This document shows positions 17,554-25,114 of a stretch of DNA of 64,000 nucleotides, one piece after another. The stretch spans positions 215,247-279,246 of the forward strand of contig NZ_JACAAX010000002.1 in NCBI RefSeq assembly GCF_013377085.1, given 5' to 3'. Position 1 is the stretch's first letter. Each line of letters starts with the position of its first letter. The stretch is from Rhodoplanes sp. GTDB taxonomy: Bacteria > Pseudomonadota > Alphaproteobacteria > Rhizobiales > Xanthobacteraceae. A program made the position numbers and the translations under genes. Under the pieces are notes generated by a model. That model saw nothing but the letters and a program-made list of their open reading frames with translations. It was not told where the DNA came from and ran no database searches.

Positions 17554-17856
17554 GTGACCCTTTCGTCCATACCATGGTCCGTGATGCTCTCCGGGTCCAC
17601 GCCGAGTGTCAACCGCCCGGCGCCGCCATGCATCCCGGGTCCACTCCACGTCCTCGGCCCTCGGTGGTCGACCAAATTCCGATGGTCCCGATCGCGGCGC
17701 ACAAGCTCGCGAGAGCCGTCATTCGATATGAACAAGTCCATCAAGGACTGGACTCGCAATCTGACCCAGTCGAGCGCACCGCCGAGGGCCGCGGTGGCGT
17801 GGCCGTTCCGGGCGAGTTTTTCGATTTACGGCGACGGTCGATTTGCGCTGACCGGC

Positions 17857-18156
17857 GAGATCGACGGCCCGTCGGTTGTCGCCGCCCGCGACGGCGGCGA
17901 GGCGTTCGTGCTGCTGCGGCCCGGCGCCGACCTCACCCGCGCCGTCGACATCGCCGAACGGCTGCGGCTTGCCGCGATGGCGCTGCGCATCCGCAACGAG
18001 GCCGCGCCGACCGGCTTCATCACCGTCAGCGTCGGCGTCACGGCCCATGTGCCGGCGAAGGGCACGAGGCCGCGCGGGCGGGTCGAGGCCGCCGACGGCG
18101 CCCTCTACGCCGCCAAGCGTCGCGGCCGCAACACCACCGTGGCCGAGGCCGGGTGA
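17857..18156 (+). pseudogene. Decayed duplicate of the GGDEF 3' end
   Basis: The last about 100 codons repeat the C-terminal half of the diguanylate cyclase (16013-16330) with high nucleotide identity: IDGPS, AERLRLAAMALRIRNEA, ITVSVGVTAHVPAKG and AADGALYAAKRRGRN recur. The active-site loop reads GGEAF instead of GGEEF and the N-terminal half of the domain is missing, so it cannot be an active cyclase. Sequence from about 17560 to 17856 is unrelated and holds no clear gene. The copy ends just before the tracrRNA terminator. Confidence 0.85.
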
Positions 18157-18232
18157 GGGCGACGCAGCCGGTGAATTCTCCTGCGCCTCGACGCGAACCG
18201 GGCTTTCATATCGGCAACAGACGCCAGCACGC

Positions 18233-18258
18233 AAAAAAGGCGGCGCCGGAGCGCCGCC
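18233..18258 (-). terminator. Rho-independent terminator of the tracrRNA
   Basis: On the minus strand: an 8-bp perfect stem GGCGGCGC / GCGCCGCC with a TCCG tetraloop, followed directly by six T residues. This is a textbook intrinsic terminator and sets the 3' end of the tracrRNA near 18233. Confidence 0.9.
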
Positions 18259-18311
18259 CTTATCTGGTGCAGACTGGCTGCTTGTTAACCGCCAGACCAC
18301 GATCTCTGAAG
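18233..18311 (-). ncRNA. tracrRNA of the type II-C system
   Basis: Transcribed leftward, divergent from cas9, about 79 nt. The anti-repeat (18284-18311) pairs with the 5' part of the crRNA repeat: GUUG, one bulged U on the tracr side, then a 22-bp run with only G-U wobbles. This run includes a 15-nt exact match (GACCACGATCTCTGA on the plus strand). After the anti-repeat there is one weak 4-bp hairpin (GCAG 18278-18281 with CUGC 18269-18272) and then the terminator hairpin. A sigma70-type promoter lies just upstream. The 5' end is inferred from the -10 position and was not measured. Confidence 0.88.
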
Positions 18312-18316
18312 CCATA

Positions 18317-18344
18317 AGAATAACTATTGATATTTACGCGTCAA
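18317..18344 (-). promoter_or_regulatory. tracrRNA promoter
   Basis: On the minus strand, -35 TTGACG (18344-18339) and -10 TATTCT (18322-18317) with a 16-bp spacer in AT-rich DNA. Transcription would start around 18309-18312, exactly at the edge of the anti-repeat. The cas9 leader lies over the same DNA on the other strand, so the two promoters must overlap or sit back to back. Confidence 0.75.
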
Positions 18345-18383
18345 GGCTTTTCTATTTTGTCTGGTATCCGCGAGGGCGTTGCT

Positions 18384-21300
18384 ATGCCGTGGCGACTTGG
18401 GCTGGACCTCGGATCGGGGTCGCTAGGATGGTGTGCTCTTGCTCTCGATCAATCCGGAGCGCCCGTCCAAATCCTCGGCGCTGGATCGCGAATCTTCGGC
18501 GATGGCCGCGCGCCCAGCCGGGGAAATCTGCAAGGCACACCCCTCGCTGTAGAACGCCGCGCCGCACGCGCCATGCGTCGCCGGCGGGATCGTTTCAAGC
18601 GGCGGCAGGCCGCATTGCTCAAGTACCTTAATCTTGACGGCTTGTTGCCAGAAGACCCGACCGAGCGTAACGCCGTGGAGCGCCTCGATCCGTTCGCATT
18701 GAGGGCACGGGCCCTCGATGAAGCTCTGCCGCTCCATCAGATCGGCCGGGCCATTTTTCATCTCAACCAGCGCCGCGGTTTCAAGTCGAACCGCAAGACG
18801 GATCGCGGTCGTGACGACGACGTCGGCAAGATCGCGATCGGAATCGATCGACTGCGAGAGAAGATCGAAGAAACCGGGGCACGAACATTCGGCGAACTTC
18901 TCCATCTCCGACGCGCCGGTGCGAGCGACCCCAACTCTATTCCATCGGTCCGCTCCCGATTGCGTCCGGAACCCGATGACGCCAGAACCGGCGATGGTTA
19001 CGATTTCTATCCGGGTCGAGACCTAATCACCGAGGAATTCGAAGCGATTTGGAGCGCACAGGCACGCCATCATCCCGAACAACTTACGCCGGAGGTTCAT
19101 GATCGGCTGTTCGAGATCGTGTTTCATCAACGACCGCTGAAAAGGCCAAAGGTCGGAAGCTGCACGCTCGTTTCGGGCGAATGCCGGTTGCCCCGTGCGC
19201 ATCCGCTCTTTCAACATCGGCGGCTGCTCGAAGAGGTAAATGCACTGACCATCGTACATCCAGGCGAGGCCCCCGTCCGTTTGACGATGGAACAACGCAA
19301 TGCTCTCCTTCTGAGACTGAAGGTCAGCAACAAGGTCAGCTTTGAAAGTCTACGAAAACTTCTAAAAATCGACCCAGACGCTCGCTTCAACAAGGAGACA
19401 CTGAACCGCAAGGAGCTCAAGGGAAACGAGGTGGCCGCCGAACTGAGCGCAAAGGCTCGGTTCGGCAAGAGATGGTTTCACCTTTCCCACGAAGAGCAGT
19501 GGGCGATCATCTCCCGCCTCCTGGAGGAGGAGCAGGACTCTGTGCTCCACCAGTGGCTCGTGGATAGTTGGGAATTGACCGACGATCAGGCCAAGGCCGT
19601 GGCGAAAGCCAGGTTGCCGCAAGGATATGGCCGGTTCGGCCACACGGCGACGATCAAGCTGATCGCGGCCCTCGAAGCCGACGTCGTTGTCTACAGCCAA
19701 GCTGTCGAAGCAGCGGGGCTCGGACACCACAGCGACCTGCGCACCGGCGCGTCGTTTCTCAAGCTGCCTTATTACGGCGTCACGCTCGAACGCCACCTCT
19801 TGCCCGGCACGGCGGAGCCGTCGGATCCGGAGGAAATGCGGATCGGCCGGCTCACCAATCCGACGGTTCACATCGCCCTCAATCAGCTCCGCCGGGTCGT
19901 CAACCGTCTGATCCGGCGCTACGGCATGCCGGCGGAAATTGCCGTCGAGATCGCACGCGATCTCAAATCCACCGATGACGACAGAAAGCGGTTTGAACGA
20001 GAGAATCGCGCCAATCGGCTCGCGGCAGAGAGCCGGTCACGGAAGCTCCGCGAGATCGGCCAGCGCGACACCGGTGCCAACCGGCAGCTCCTCAAGTTGT
20101 GGGAGGAGTTGAACGCGGAAAACAGTCTCGACCGCCGATGCATCTATTCGGGTCGCCAGATATCGGTCGACATGCTGTTCAACGGGACGACCGAGGTCGA
20201 TCACATTCTGCCGTTCGAAGAGACATGGGACGACAGCAACGCGAACAAGACCCTCTGCCTCCGGGAGGCGAATCGCGCGAAGGGAAAGCGGTCGCCCCAC
20301 GACGCCTTCGGTCATACCGCGGATTGGGATGCGATATCGGCCCGCGCTGCGCGCCTTCCGGATGGAAAGCGATGGAGATTCCAACCGGACGCGATGCGGA
20401 GATTCGATCTCGAGGGCGGATTCCTGGCCCGCCATCTGGTCGACACGCAGTATCTCTCACGCCTCGCACATCTCTACTTGTCGGCTCTCTATTCCGAGCG
20501 CGGCGAGGGTTCCGGACACGTGTGGGTCTCGCCCGGGCGGCTCACCGAGCTGGTTCGCCGCAAGCTGGGCCTCAACGACCTCTTGCCCGATCACAACGTC
20601 AAGACTGCAGCGGAGCACTCGAAGAACCGCCTCGACCATCGTCATCACGCGATCGATGCGGCCGTCGTCGCGATCGTGGACCGCCGAATGCTTCAGGCGA
20701 TTTCCCGTGCCTCCGGACAGGAGGGTGCCGAGGGTTCCGCGCGGATCCGGATACCGAACCCATGGGACGGCTTCCGAGACGAACTGCGGCGCACGGTCAA
20801 CGATATCGTCGTCTCCCATCGCGCCGATCATGGGCTGAAGCCGAAAGCCGCTCTGAAGCAAATGCCGCCACCCCACAGCACGGCCGGGCGACTGCACAAC
20901 GACACGGCCTACGGCATCACCGAAGCGATCGACGAGAATGGCAACACCGTCGTGGTTCACCGGATCCCGCTGATCGCGCTCAAGCCCGCGGATGTCGAGA
21001 CCGGCGGAAAACGCCGCGTCGCAGACGATACGTTGCGCACCGCGCTGGCCGACTTCACGCGCGGCAAGGATTTCGATCGGACCTTGAAGGACTTTCCGAA
21101 ACTCGGTCCGTTGCATTTTCGCGGAATCCGCAGGGTACGGGTGCTGGAGCCGCTGACGGTGATTCCGATACGGGACGAGAAGGGCCGTGTGTACAAAGGC
21201 TACAAGGGCGACTCGAACTATCGCTACGACGTGTGGGAATTGAAGGACGGGAAATGGGAGCACGAGGTCGTCTCGATGTTCGATATTCACCAACCCGGAT

Positions 21301-21653
21301 GGTCGTCGCGCATCCGTGACGCCAATCCCACGGCGCGGAAGGTGCTGAGCCTTCATCAGAGCGATCTCGTCGCCATCGAGCCCGAGGGCGGGGAGCGCAA
21401 GCTGATGCGCGTCGTGAAATTCGGGCAGAACGGTCAGATCACGCTGGCGGAACCACACGAGAGCGGAGATTTGAAGCGACGCGACGCCGTTCCGGTGGAG
21501 GAAGACCCGTTCAAGTACATCGCTCCGACGGCGGGAGGCCTGAAGAAGTTGAGGACACGCCAGGTTCGCATCGACGAGGTCGGCCGGGTTTTCGATCCCG
21601 GATTCCCGGCCCGCAAGCGCCGTGGCACGTTCAGCCCTGCTCCCGAGCGGTGA
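18384..21653 (+). CDS. cas9: Cas9 endonuclease, type II-C
   Basis: RNA-guided DNA nuclease of 1089 residues, a compact size typical of subtype II-C. RuvC-I carries D8 (LGLDLGSGSLGW). An Arg-rich bridge helix lies at about 58-80 (RRAARAMRRRRDRFKRR). RuvC-II carries E522 (AVEIARDL). The HNH domain carries H607 in EVDHILPF and a downstream Asn near 619-621. RuvC-III carries H755 and D758 (HHAIDAAVVA). The PAM-interacting C-terminal region begins after about 850 and includes RKVLSLHQSDLVAIE. All catalytic residues are present, so it should be active. ATG 18384 has GAGG 8 bp upstream; a TTG at 18327 would place translation inside the tracrRNA promoter. cas1 starts 12 bp after the stop. Confidence 0.97.
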   Translation: MPWRLGLDLGSGSLGWCALALDQSGAPVQILGAGSRIFGDGRAPSRGNLQGTPLAVERRAARAMRRRRDRFKRRQAALLKYLNLDGLLPEDPTERNAVERLDPFALRARALDEALPLHQIGRAIFHLNQRRGFKSNRKTDRGRDDDVGKIAIGIDRLREKIEETGARTFGELLHLRRAGASDPNSIPSVRSRLRPEPDDARTGDGYDFYPGRDLITEEFEAIWSAQARHHPEQLTPEVHDRLFEIVFHQRPLKRPKVGSCTLVSGECRLPRAHPLFQHRRLLEEVNALTIVHPGEAPVRLTMEQRNALLLRLKVSNKVSFESLRKLLKIDPDARFNKETLNRKELKGNEVAAELSAKARFGKRWFHLSHEEQWAIISRLLEEEQDSVLHQWLVDSWELTDDQAKAVAKARLPQGYGRFGHTATIKLIAALEADVVVYSQAVEAAGLGHHSDLRTGASFLKLPYYGVTLERHLLPGTAEPSDPEEMRIGRLTNPTVHIALNQLRRVVNRLIRRYGMPAEIAVEIARDLKSTDDDRKRFERENRANRLAAESRSRKLREIGQRDTGANRQLLKLWEELNAENSLDRRCIYSGRQISVDMLFNGTTEVDHILPFEETWDDSNANKTLCLREANRAKGKRSPHDAFGHTADWDAISARAARLPDGKRWRFQPDAMRRFDLEGGFLARHLVDTQYLSRLAHLYLSALYSERGEGSGHVWVSPGRLTELVRRKLGLNDLLPDHNVKTAAEHSKNRLDHRHHAIDAAVVAIVDRRMLQAISRASGQEGAEGSARIRIPNPWDGFRDELRRTVNDIVVSHRADHGLKPKAALKQMPPPHSTAGRLHNDTAYGITEAIDENGNTVVVHRIPLIALKPADVETGGKRRVADDTLRTALADFTRGKDFDRTLKDFPKLGPLHFRGIRRVRVLEPLTVIPIRDEKGRVYKGYKGDSNYRYDVWELKDGKWEHEVVSMFDIHQPGWSSRIRDANPTARKVLSLHQSDLVAIEPEGGERKLMRVVKFGQNGQITLAEPHESGDLKRRDAVPVEEDPFKYIAPTAGGLKKLRTRQVRIDEVGRVFDPGFPARKRRGTFSPAPER

Positions 21654-21665
21654 CTCGGCGCGACA

Positions 21666-22589
21666 ATGGACCGTATCGTCGATATCGCGACTGACGGACG
21701 CCATCTTTCCGCGTATCGGGGTTTCCTGATCGTTGCGGAGGATGGACAGGAGGTCGGTCGGGTGCCGCTCGACGACGTCGCCGGGGTGATCGTCCATGCG
21801 CACGGCGTGACCTGGACGACCAATCTCGCGGTGGCGCTCGCGCAGCGCGGGGCTCCTCTCCTTTTGTGTGGCTCCAATCATGCGCCAGTTGCCGTTTGCC
21901 TCCCCATCGACGGTCATCACGAGGTGAACGGCCGTATCAGAGCCCAATGGGAAGCGGGCAAGCCGCTGTCTAAGCAGCTCTGGAAGCGTGTCGTCGTGGC
22001 GAAGATCCGATGGCAGGCCGCCGTGCTGGAGGCGCAGGGACACTCGGCGGCAGCGTTCGAGACTCTGGCCCGCAAAGTCGGATCGGGAGATCCGGCGAAT
22101 GTCGAGGCTCAAGCAGCCCGACGATATTGGCCGCTGCTGATGGGAAGCGGATTCCGTCGGGACAGGGCTGCGGGCGGCGCGAACGCGATGCTGAATTACG
22201 GCTATACGGTTCTGCGCTCGTTGTGTGCTCGGGCCGTTGTCGCGGCAGGCCTTCACCCGGCGATCGGCATTCACCACGCGAATCGAGGCAACGCCCTCGC
22301 GCTCGCGGACGATCTGATGGAGCCGTTTCGTCCCCTCACGGACGCCTTGGTGGTCCGGCTTCTGGCGAGAGGAGTCGATTCCCTGACGCCCGCGAGCAAG
22401 CGTGCTTTCGCAGGACTCGTCGCGCTCGACCTTCCAGGCGATACCGGAACGACCACTGTCTCGGGGATCGCGACACGCTCGGCGCAAACTCTGGCCGCTT
22501 GCTTCCAGACCGGGCGCGCGGCCGATCTGATCCTTCCTGTGCCTCCGTCCGCGCTGGAAATCGCCGGGTTGGACGGCTTGTTGCAATGA
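21666..22589 (+). CDS. cas1: Cas1 integrase
   Basis: A 307-residue spacer integrase. The metal-binding triad of type II Cas1 is visible: E148 (NVEAQAARRYW), H203/H204 (IGIHHANRGN) and E219 (DLMEPFRP). The N-terminal beta domain (VDIATDGRHLSAYRGFL, EDGQEVGRVPLDDV) matches type II Cas1. It is coupled to cas2 by an ATGA overlap. With Cas2 and Cas9 it would capture new spacers. No cas4 or csn2 is present, which fixes the subtype as II-C. Confidence 0.97.
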   Translation: MDRIVDIATDGRHLSAYRGFLIVAEDGQEVGRVPLDDVAGVIVHAHGVTWTTNLAVALAQRGAPLLLCGSNHAPVAVCLPIDGHHEVNGRIRAQWEAGKPLSKQLWKRVVVAKIRWQAAVLEAQGHSAAAFETLARKVGSGDPANVEAQAARRYWPLLMGSGFRRDRAAGGANAMLNYGYTVLRSLCARAVVAAGLHPAIGIHHANRGNALALADDLMEPFRPLTDALVVRLLARGVDSLTPASKRAFAGLVALDLPGDTGTTTVSGIATRSAQTLAACFQTGRAADLILPVPPSALEIAGLDGLLQ

Positions 22590-22924
22590 CGGCCACTCAG
22601 CTCAGCGGATACCGGCTCATGTGGATATTCGTCATGTTCGATCTCCCCATCGGATCTCGGGAGCAGTCGCGCGCTGCGACCAAGTTCAGGGAATTTCTTC
22701 TCGACCAAGGGTTCGAGAAAAGCCAATTCTCCGTATACGCCCGCTTCTGCAACGGGAAAGAACAGTTCGAGACCTATATGCGCCGTATCGAAGCCAATCT
22801 TCCGAATCGCGGGGACGTTCACGTTTTGAGCTTTACGGACCGCCAGTATGAAAATATTGTCCGATTCTCTGGACAGCGTCGCAAACACCAACAAAAAAAC
22901 CCTGATCAACTCGCTTTGTTCTGA
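22586..22924 (+). CDS. cas2: Cas2
   Basis: A 112-residue ferredoxin-fold protein that bridges Cas1 dimers. The first strand MWIFVMFDLP ends in the conserved D19. FLLDQGFEKSQFSVYARFC and the late VHVLSFTDRQYENIV strand are family marks. The start ATG overlaps the cas1 TGA. A Lys/Gln-rich tail (RRKHQQKNPDQLALF) is common in II-C Cas2. The array begins 71 bp downstream. Confidence 0.97.
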   Translation: MTATQLSGYRLMWIFVMFDLPIGSREQSRAATKFREFLLDQGFEKSQFSVYARFCNGKEQFETYMRRIEANLPNRGDVHVLSFTDRQYENIVRFSGQRRKHQQKNPDQLALF

Positions 22925-22950
22925 TCGACGACTGATTTTTTGGATGGAGA

Positions 22951-22994
22951 CATGACCGATTATCCCGCTCTTTTCAACGAGATAACCGATCATG
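22951..22994. repeat. Inverted repeat between cas2 and the array
   Basis: CATGACCGATTATC (22951-22964) and GATAACCGATCATG (22981-22994) form a 14-bp stem with two wobble-type differences and a 16-nt loop, ending 1 bp before the first repeat. It separates the rightward cas operon from the leftward crRNA transcription. It could terminate both, or mark the array end during spacer integration. A T6 run lies before it at about 22935-22940. Confidence 0.55.
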
Positions 22995-22995
22995 G

Positions 22996-24944
22996 AGGAT
23001 AGCCGCTCAGAGATCGTGGTCCAGCGGCAACGATGCCGGCTGGGCAGGCGGCGCGCGGCCAGGATAGCCGCTCAGAGATCGTGGTCCAGCGGCAACAAGG
23101 CGAAGCGCGCCAAGCCCGTGAAGCTCAGGATAGCCGCTCAGAGATCGTGGTCCAGCGGCAACGATGGGCGGCTCGGCGTGGCGTCGCAGGGCAGGATAGC
23201 CGCTCAGAGATCGTGGTCCAGCGGCAACACCGAGCCCGAGCGGATCGCCTTCACCAGCAGGATAGCCGCTCAGAGATCGTGGTCCAGCGGCAACTCTGTG
23301 TTGATTTGGATGATGCGCAGCGTCAGGATAGCCGCTCAGAGATCGTGGTCCAGCGGCAACGAGCGCGAGGACATCGACGACGATCACTTCAGGATAGCCG
23401 CTCAGAGATCGTGGTCCAGCGGCAACTTGCGGGCGAAGCCGGTGTCGGGATCGTCGAGGATAGCCGCTCAGAGATCGTGGTCCAGCGGCAACAAGACGAA
23501 CAAGCCGTAAATGCTTTTTCAGAGGATAGCCGCTCAGAGATCGTGGTCCAGCGGCAACGCGCTTCCGCCCCGCCTGATGCCAGTCGCTAGGATAGCCGCT
23601 CAGAGATCGTGGTCCAGCGGCAACATATTGGTCGAGGCGGTGCAGTGGACCGGCAGGATAGCCGCTCAGAGATCGTGGTCCAGCGGCAACCGCTGGCCCC
23701 ACATCGGCACCTCGCCGATAAGGATAGCCGCTCAGAGATCGTGGTCCAGCGGCAACGTCCCGTGTCGTGATGAGTCGGGAGATGTTAGGATAGCCGCTCA
23801 GAGATCGTGGTCCAGCGGCAACTGGCGTCGAGCACCCGAGTCATCGCCGGCGAGGATAGCCGCTCAGAGATCGTGGTCCAGCGGCAACTAACCGATGCGG
23901 GACGCCATCTCGACGAAGAGGATAGCCGCTCAGAGATCGTGGTCCAGCGGCAACGGCACCTCGATCGTCGTCTTCGCGGCCGGTAGGATAGCCGCTCAGA
24001 GATCGTGGTCCAGCGGCAACGGCTTGTGCAGGATGGTGTCGGCCGTGGCGAGGATAGCCGCTCAGAGATCGTGGTCCAGCGGCAACGCAGCGAGCGGCGC
24101 ACCGTCCTTGCCGGGCAGGATAGCCGCTCAGAGATCGTGGTCCAGCGGCAACAAGGGGCACCCGGACGTGACGCGGGTCGAGAGGATAGCCGCTCAGAGA
24201 TCGTGGTCCAGCGGCAACGGGGCCTGGTCCGGAGAGAAGTTTCGACTGAGGATAGCCGCTCAGAGATCGTGGTCCAGCGGCAACGGAACAGATCACCGCG
24301 GAAGGCACGAGAAAAGGATAGCCGCTCAGAGATCGTGGTCCAGCGGCAACGGCTTTGCCCGTCAGGGTGTTGAAGACTTCAGGATAGCCGCTCAGAGATC
24401 GTGGTCCAGCGGCAACTGCGATTGAGCACTGGACGTGCGCCGGGAGAGGATAGCCGCTCAGAGATCGTGGTCCAGCGGCAACATCACCGACACCCCCCTG
24501 TCAGAACGCCTGAGGATAGCCGCTCAGAGATCGTGGTCCAGCGGCAACCTGGTCACCGAGCACCAAGGGGCCGCGCGCAGGATAGCCGCTCAGAGATCGT
24601 GGTCCAGCGGCAACGAGATCGTGAACGACGCCGCGGCGTACGAGAGGATAGCCGCTCAGAGATCGTGGTCCAGCGGCAACTCGATGCTGGAACGGTATGT
24701 CGGGCCGCAGAGGATAGCCGCTCAGAGATCGTGGTCCAGCGGCAACTGATGCCGGCGCCGCTCGATCTGCCGGCCCAGGATAGCCGCTCAGAGATCGTGG
24801 TCCAGCGGCAACTGGGAGACGGCGCTCGCCGTCCACCGCGAGAGGATAGCCGCTCAGAGATCGTGGTCCAGCGGCAACTCATGGAGGGGCTCTATCTCAG
24901 CAATGGCGAGGATAGCCGCTCAGAGATCGTGGTCCAGCGGCAAC
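22996..24944 (-). CRISPR. CRISPR array, 30 repeats and 29 spacers
   Basis: Thirty 36-bp repeats, all identical as far as I can read. In crRNA orientation (minus strand) they begin GTTGCCGCTGGACCAC and end CTGAGCGGCTATCCT. Spacers are 30 bp, giving a strict 66-bp period, except the cas2-proximal spacer of 29 bp (23032-23060). Repeat starts run 22996, 23061, then every 66 bp to 24909. Orientation is set by the GTTG start typical of type II repeats and by pairing with the tracrRNA. Each repeat ends in TATCCT on the crRNA strand, with TGGACC 16 bp upstream, so every repeat could carry its own promoter as in other II-C arrays. The flank 24945-25114 is GC-rich, not an AT-rich leader. Because 66 is divisible by 3, long spurious frames cross the array. 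Confidence 0.99.
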
Positions 24945-25114
24945 TGGGGCGCGGGCACCGACCCCAACGCATAGTTGCACCGAGAATCCGGGGGCCTCCC
25001 CCCAAAAGCGAATGGCCGAACCCCCGGCCCCCGCCCCCGTGCGGAATCGTTGACCCGGGCGCCGCAATGATGTCCAACGGGCGCCGACAATTCGCTGCGA
25101 GCGAGCCGAATCTC

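Noticed and set aside
17554..18156. Functional diguanylate cyclase directly upstream of the CRISPR locus
   Set aside because: Half the GGDEF domain is missing and the active-site loop reads GGEAF.
18327..18383. TTG start 57 bp upstream of the cas9 ATG
   Set aside because: It lies over the tracrRNA promoter, and the extra residues do not fit the Cas9 N-terminus. ATG 18384 has a ribosome site.
22992..24749. Long repetitive open frames on both strands in the array
   Set aside because: They follow from the 66-bp period and have no start signals or family resemblance.
24401..25114. Open frame from the CRISPR array into leuS, giving a LeuRS of over 1100 residues
   Set aside because: The extra part is made only of repeat and spacer sequence. 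The family N-terminus starts at 25115.
24945..25114. Classical AT-rich CRISPR leader on the right side of the array
   Set aside because: The segment is GC-rich with no convincing promoter toward the array.
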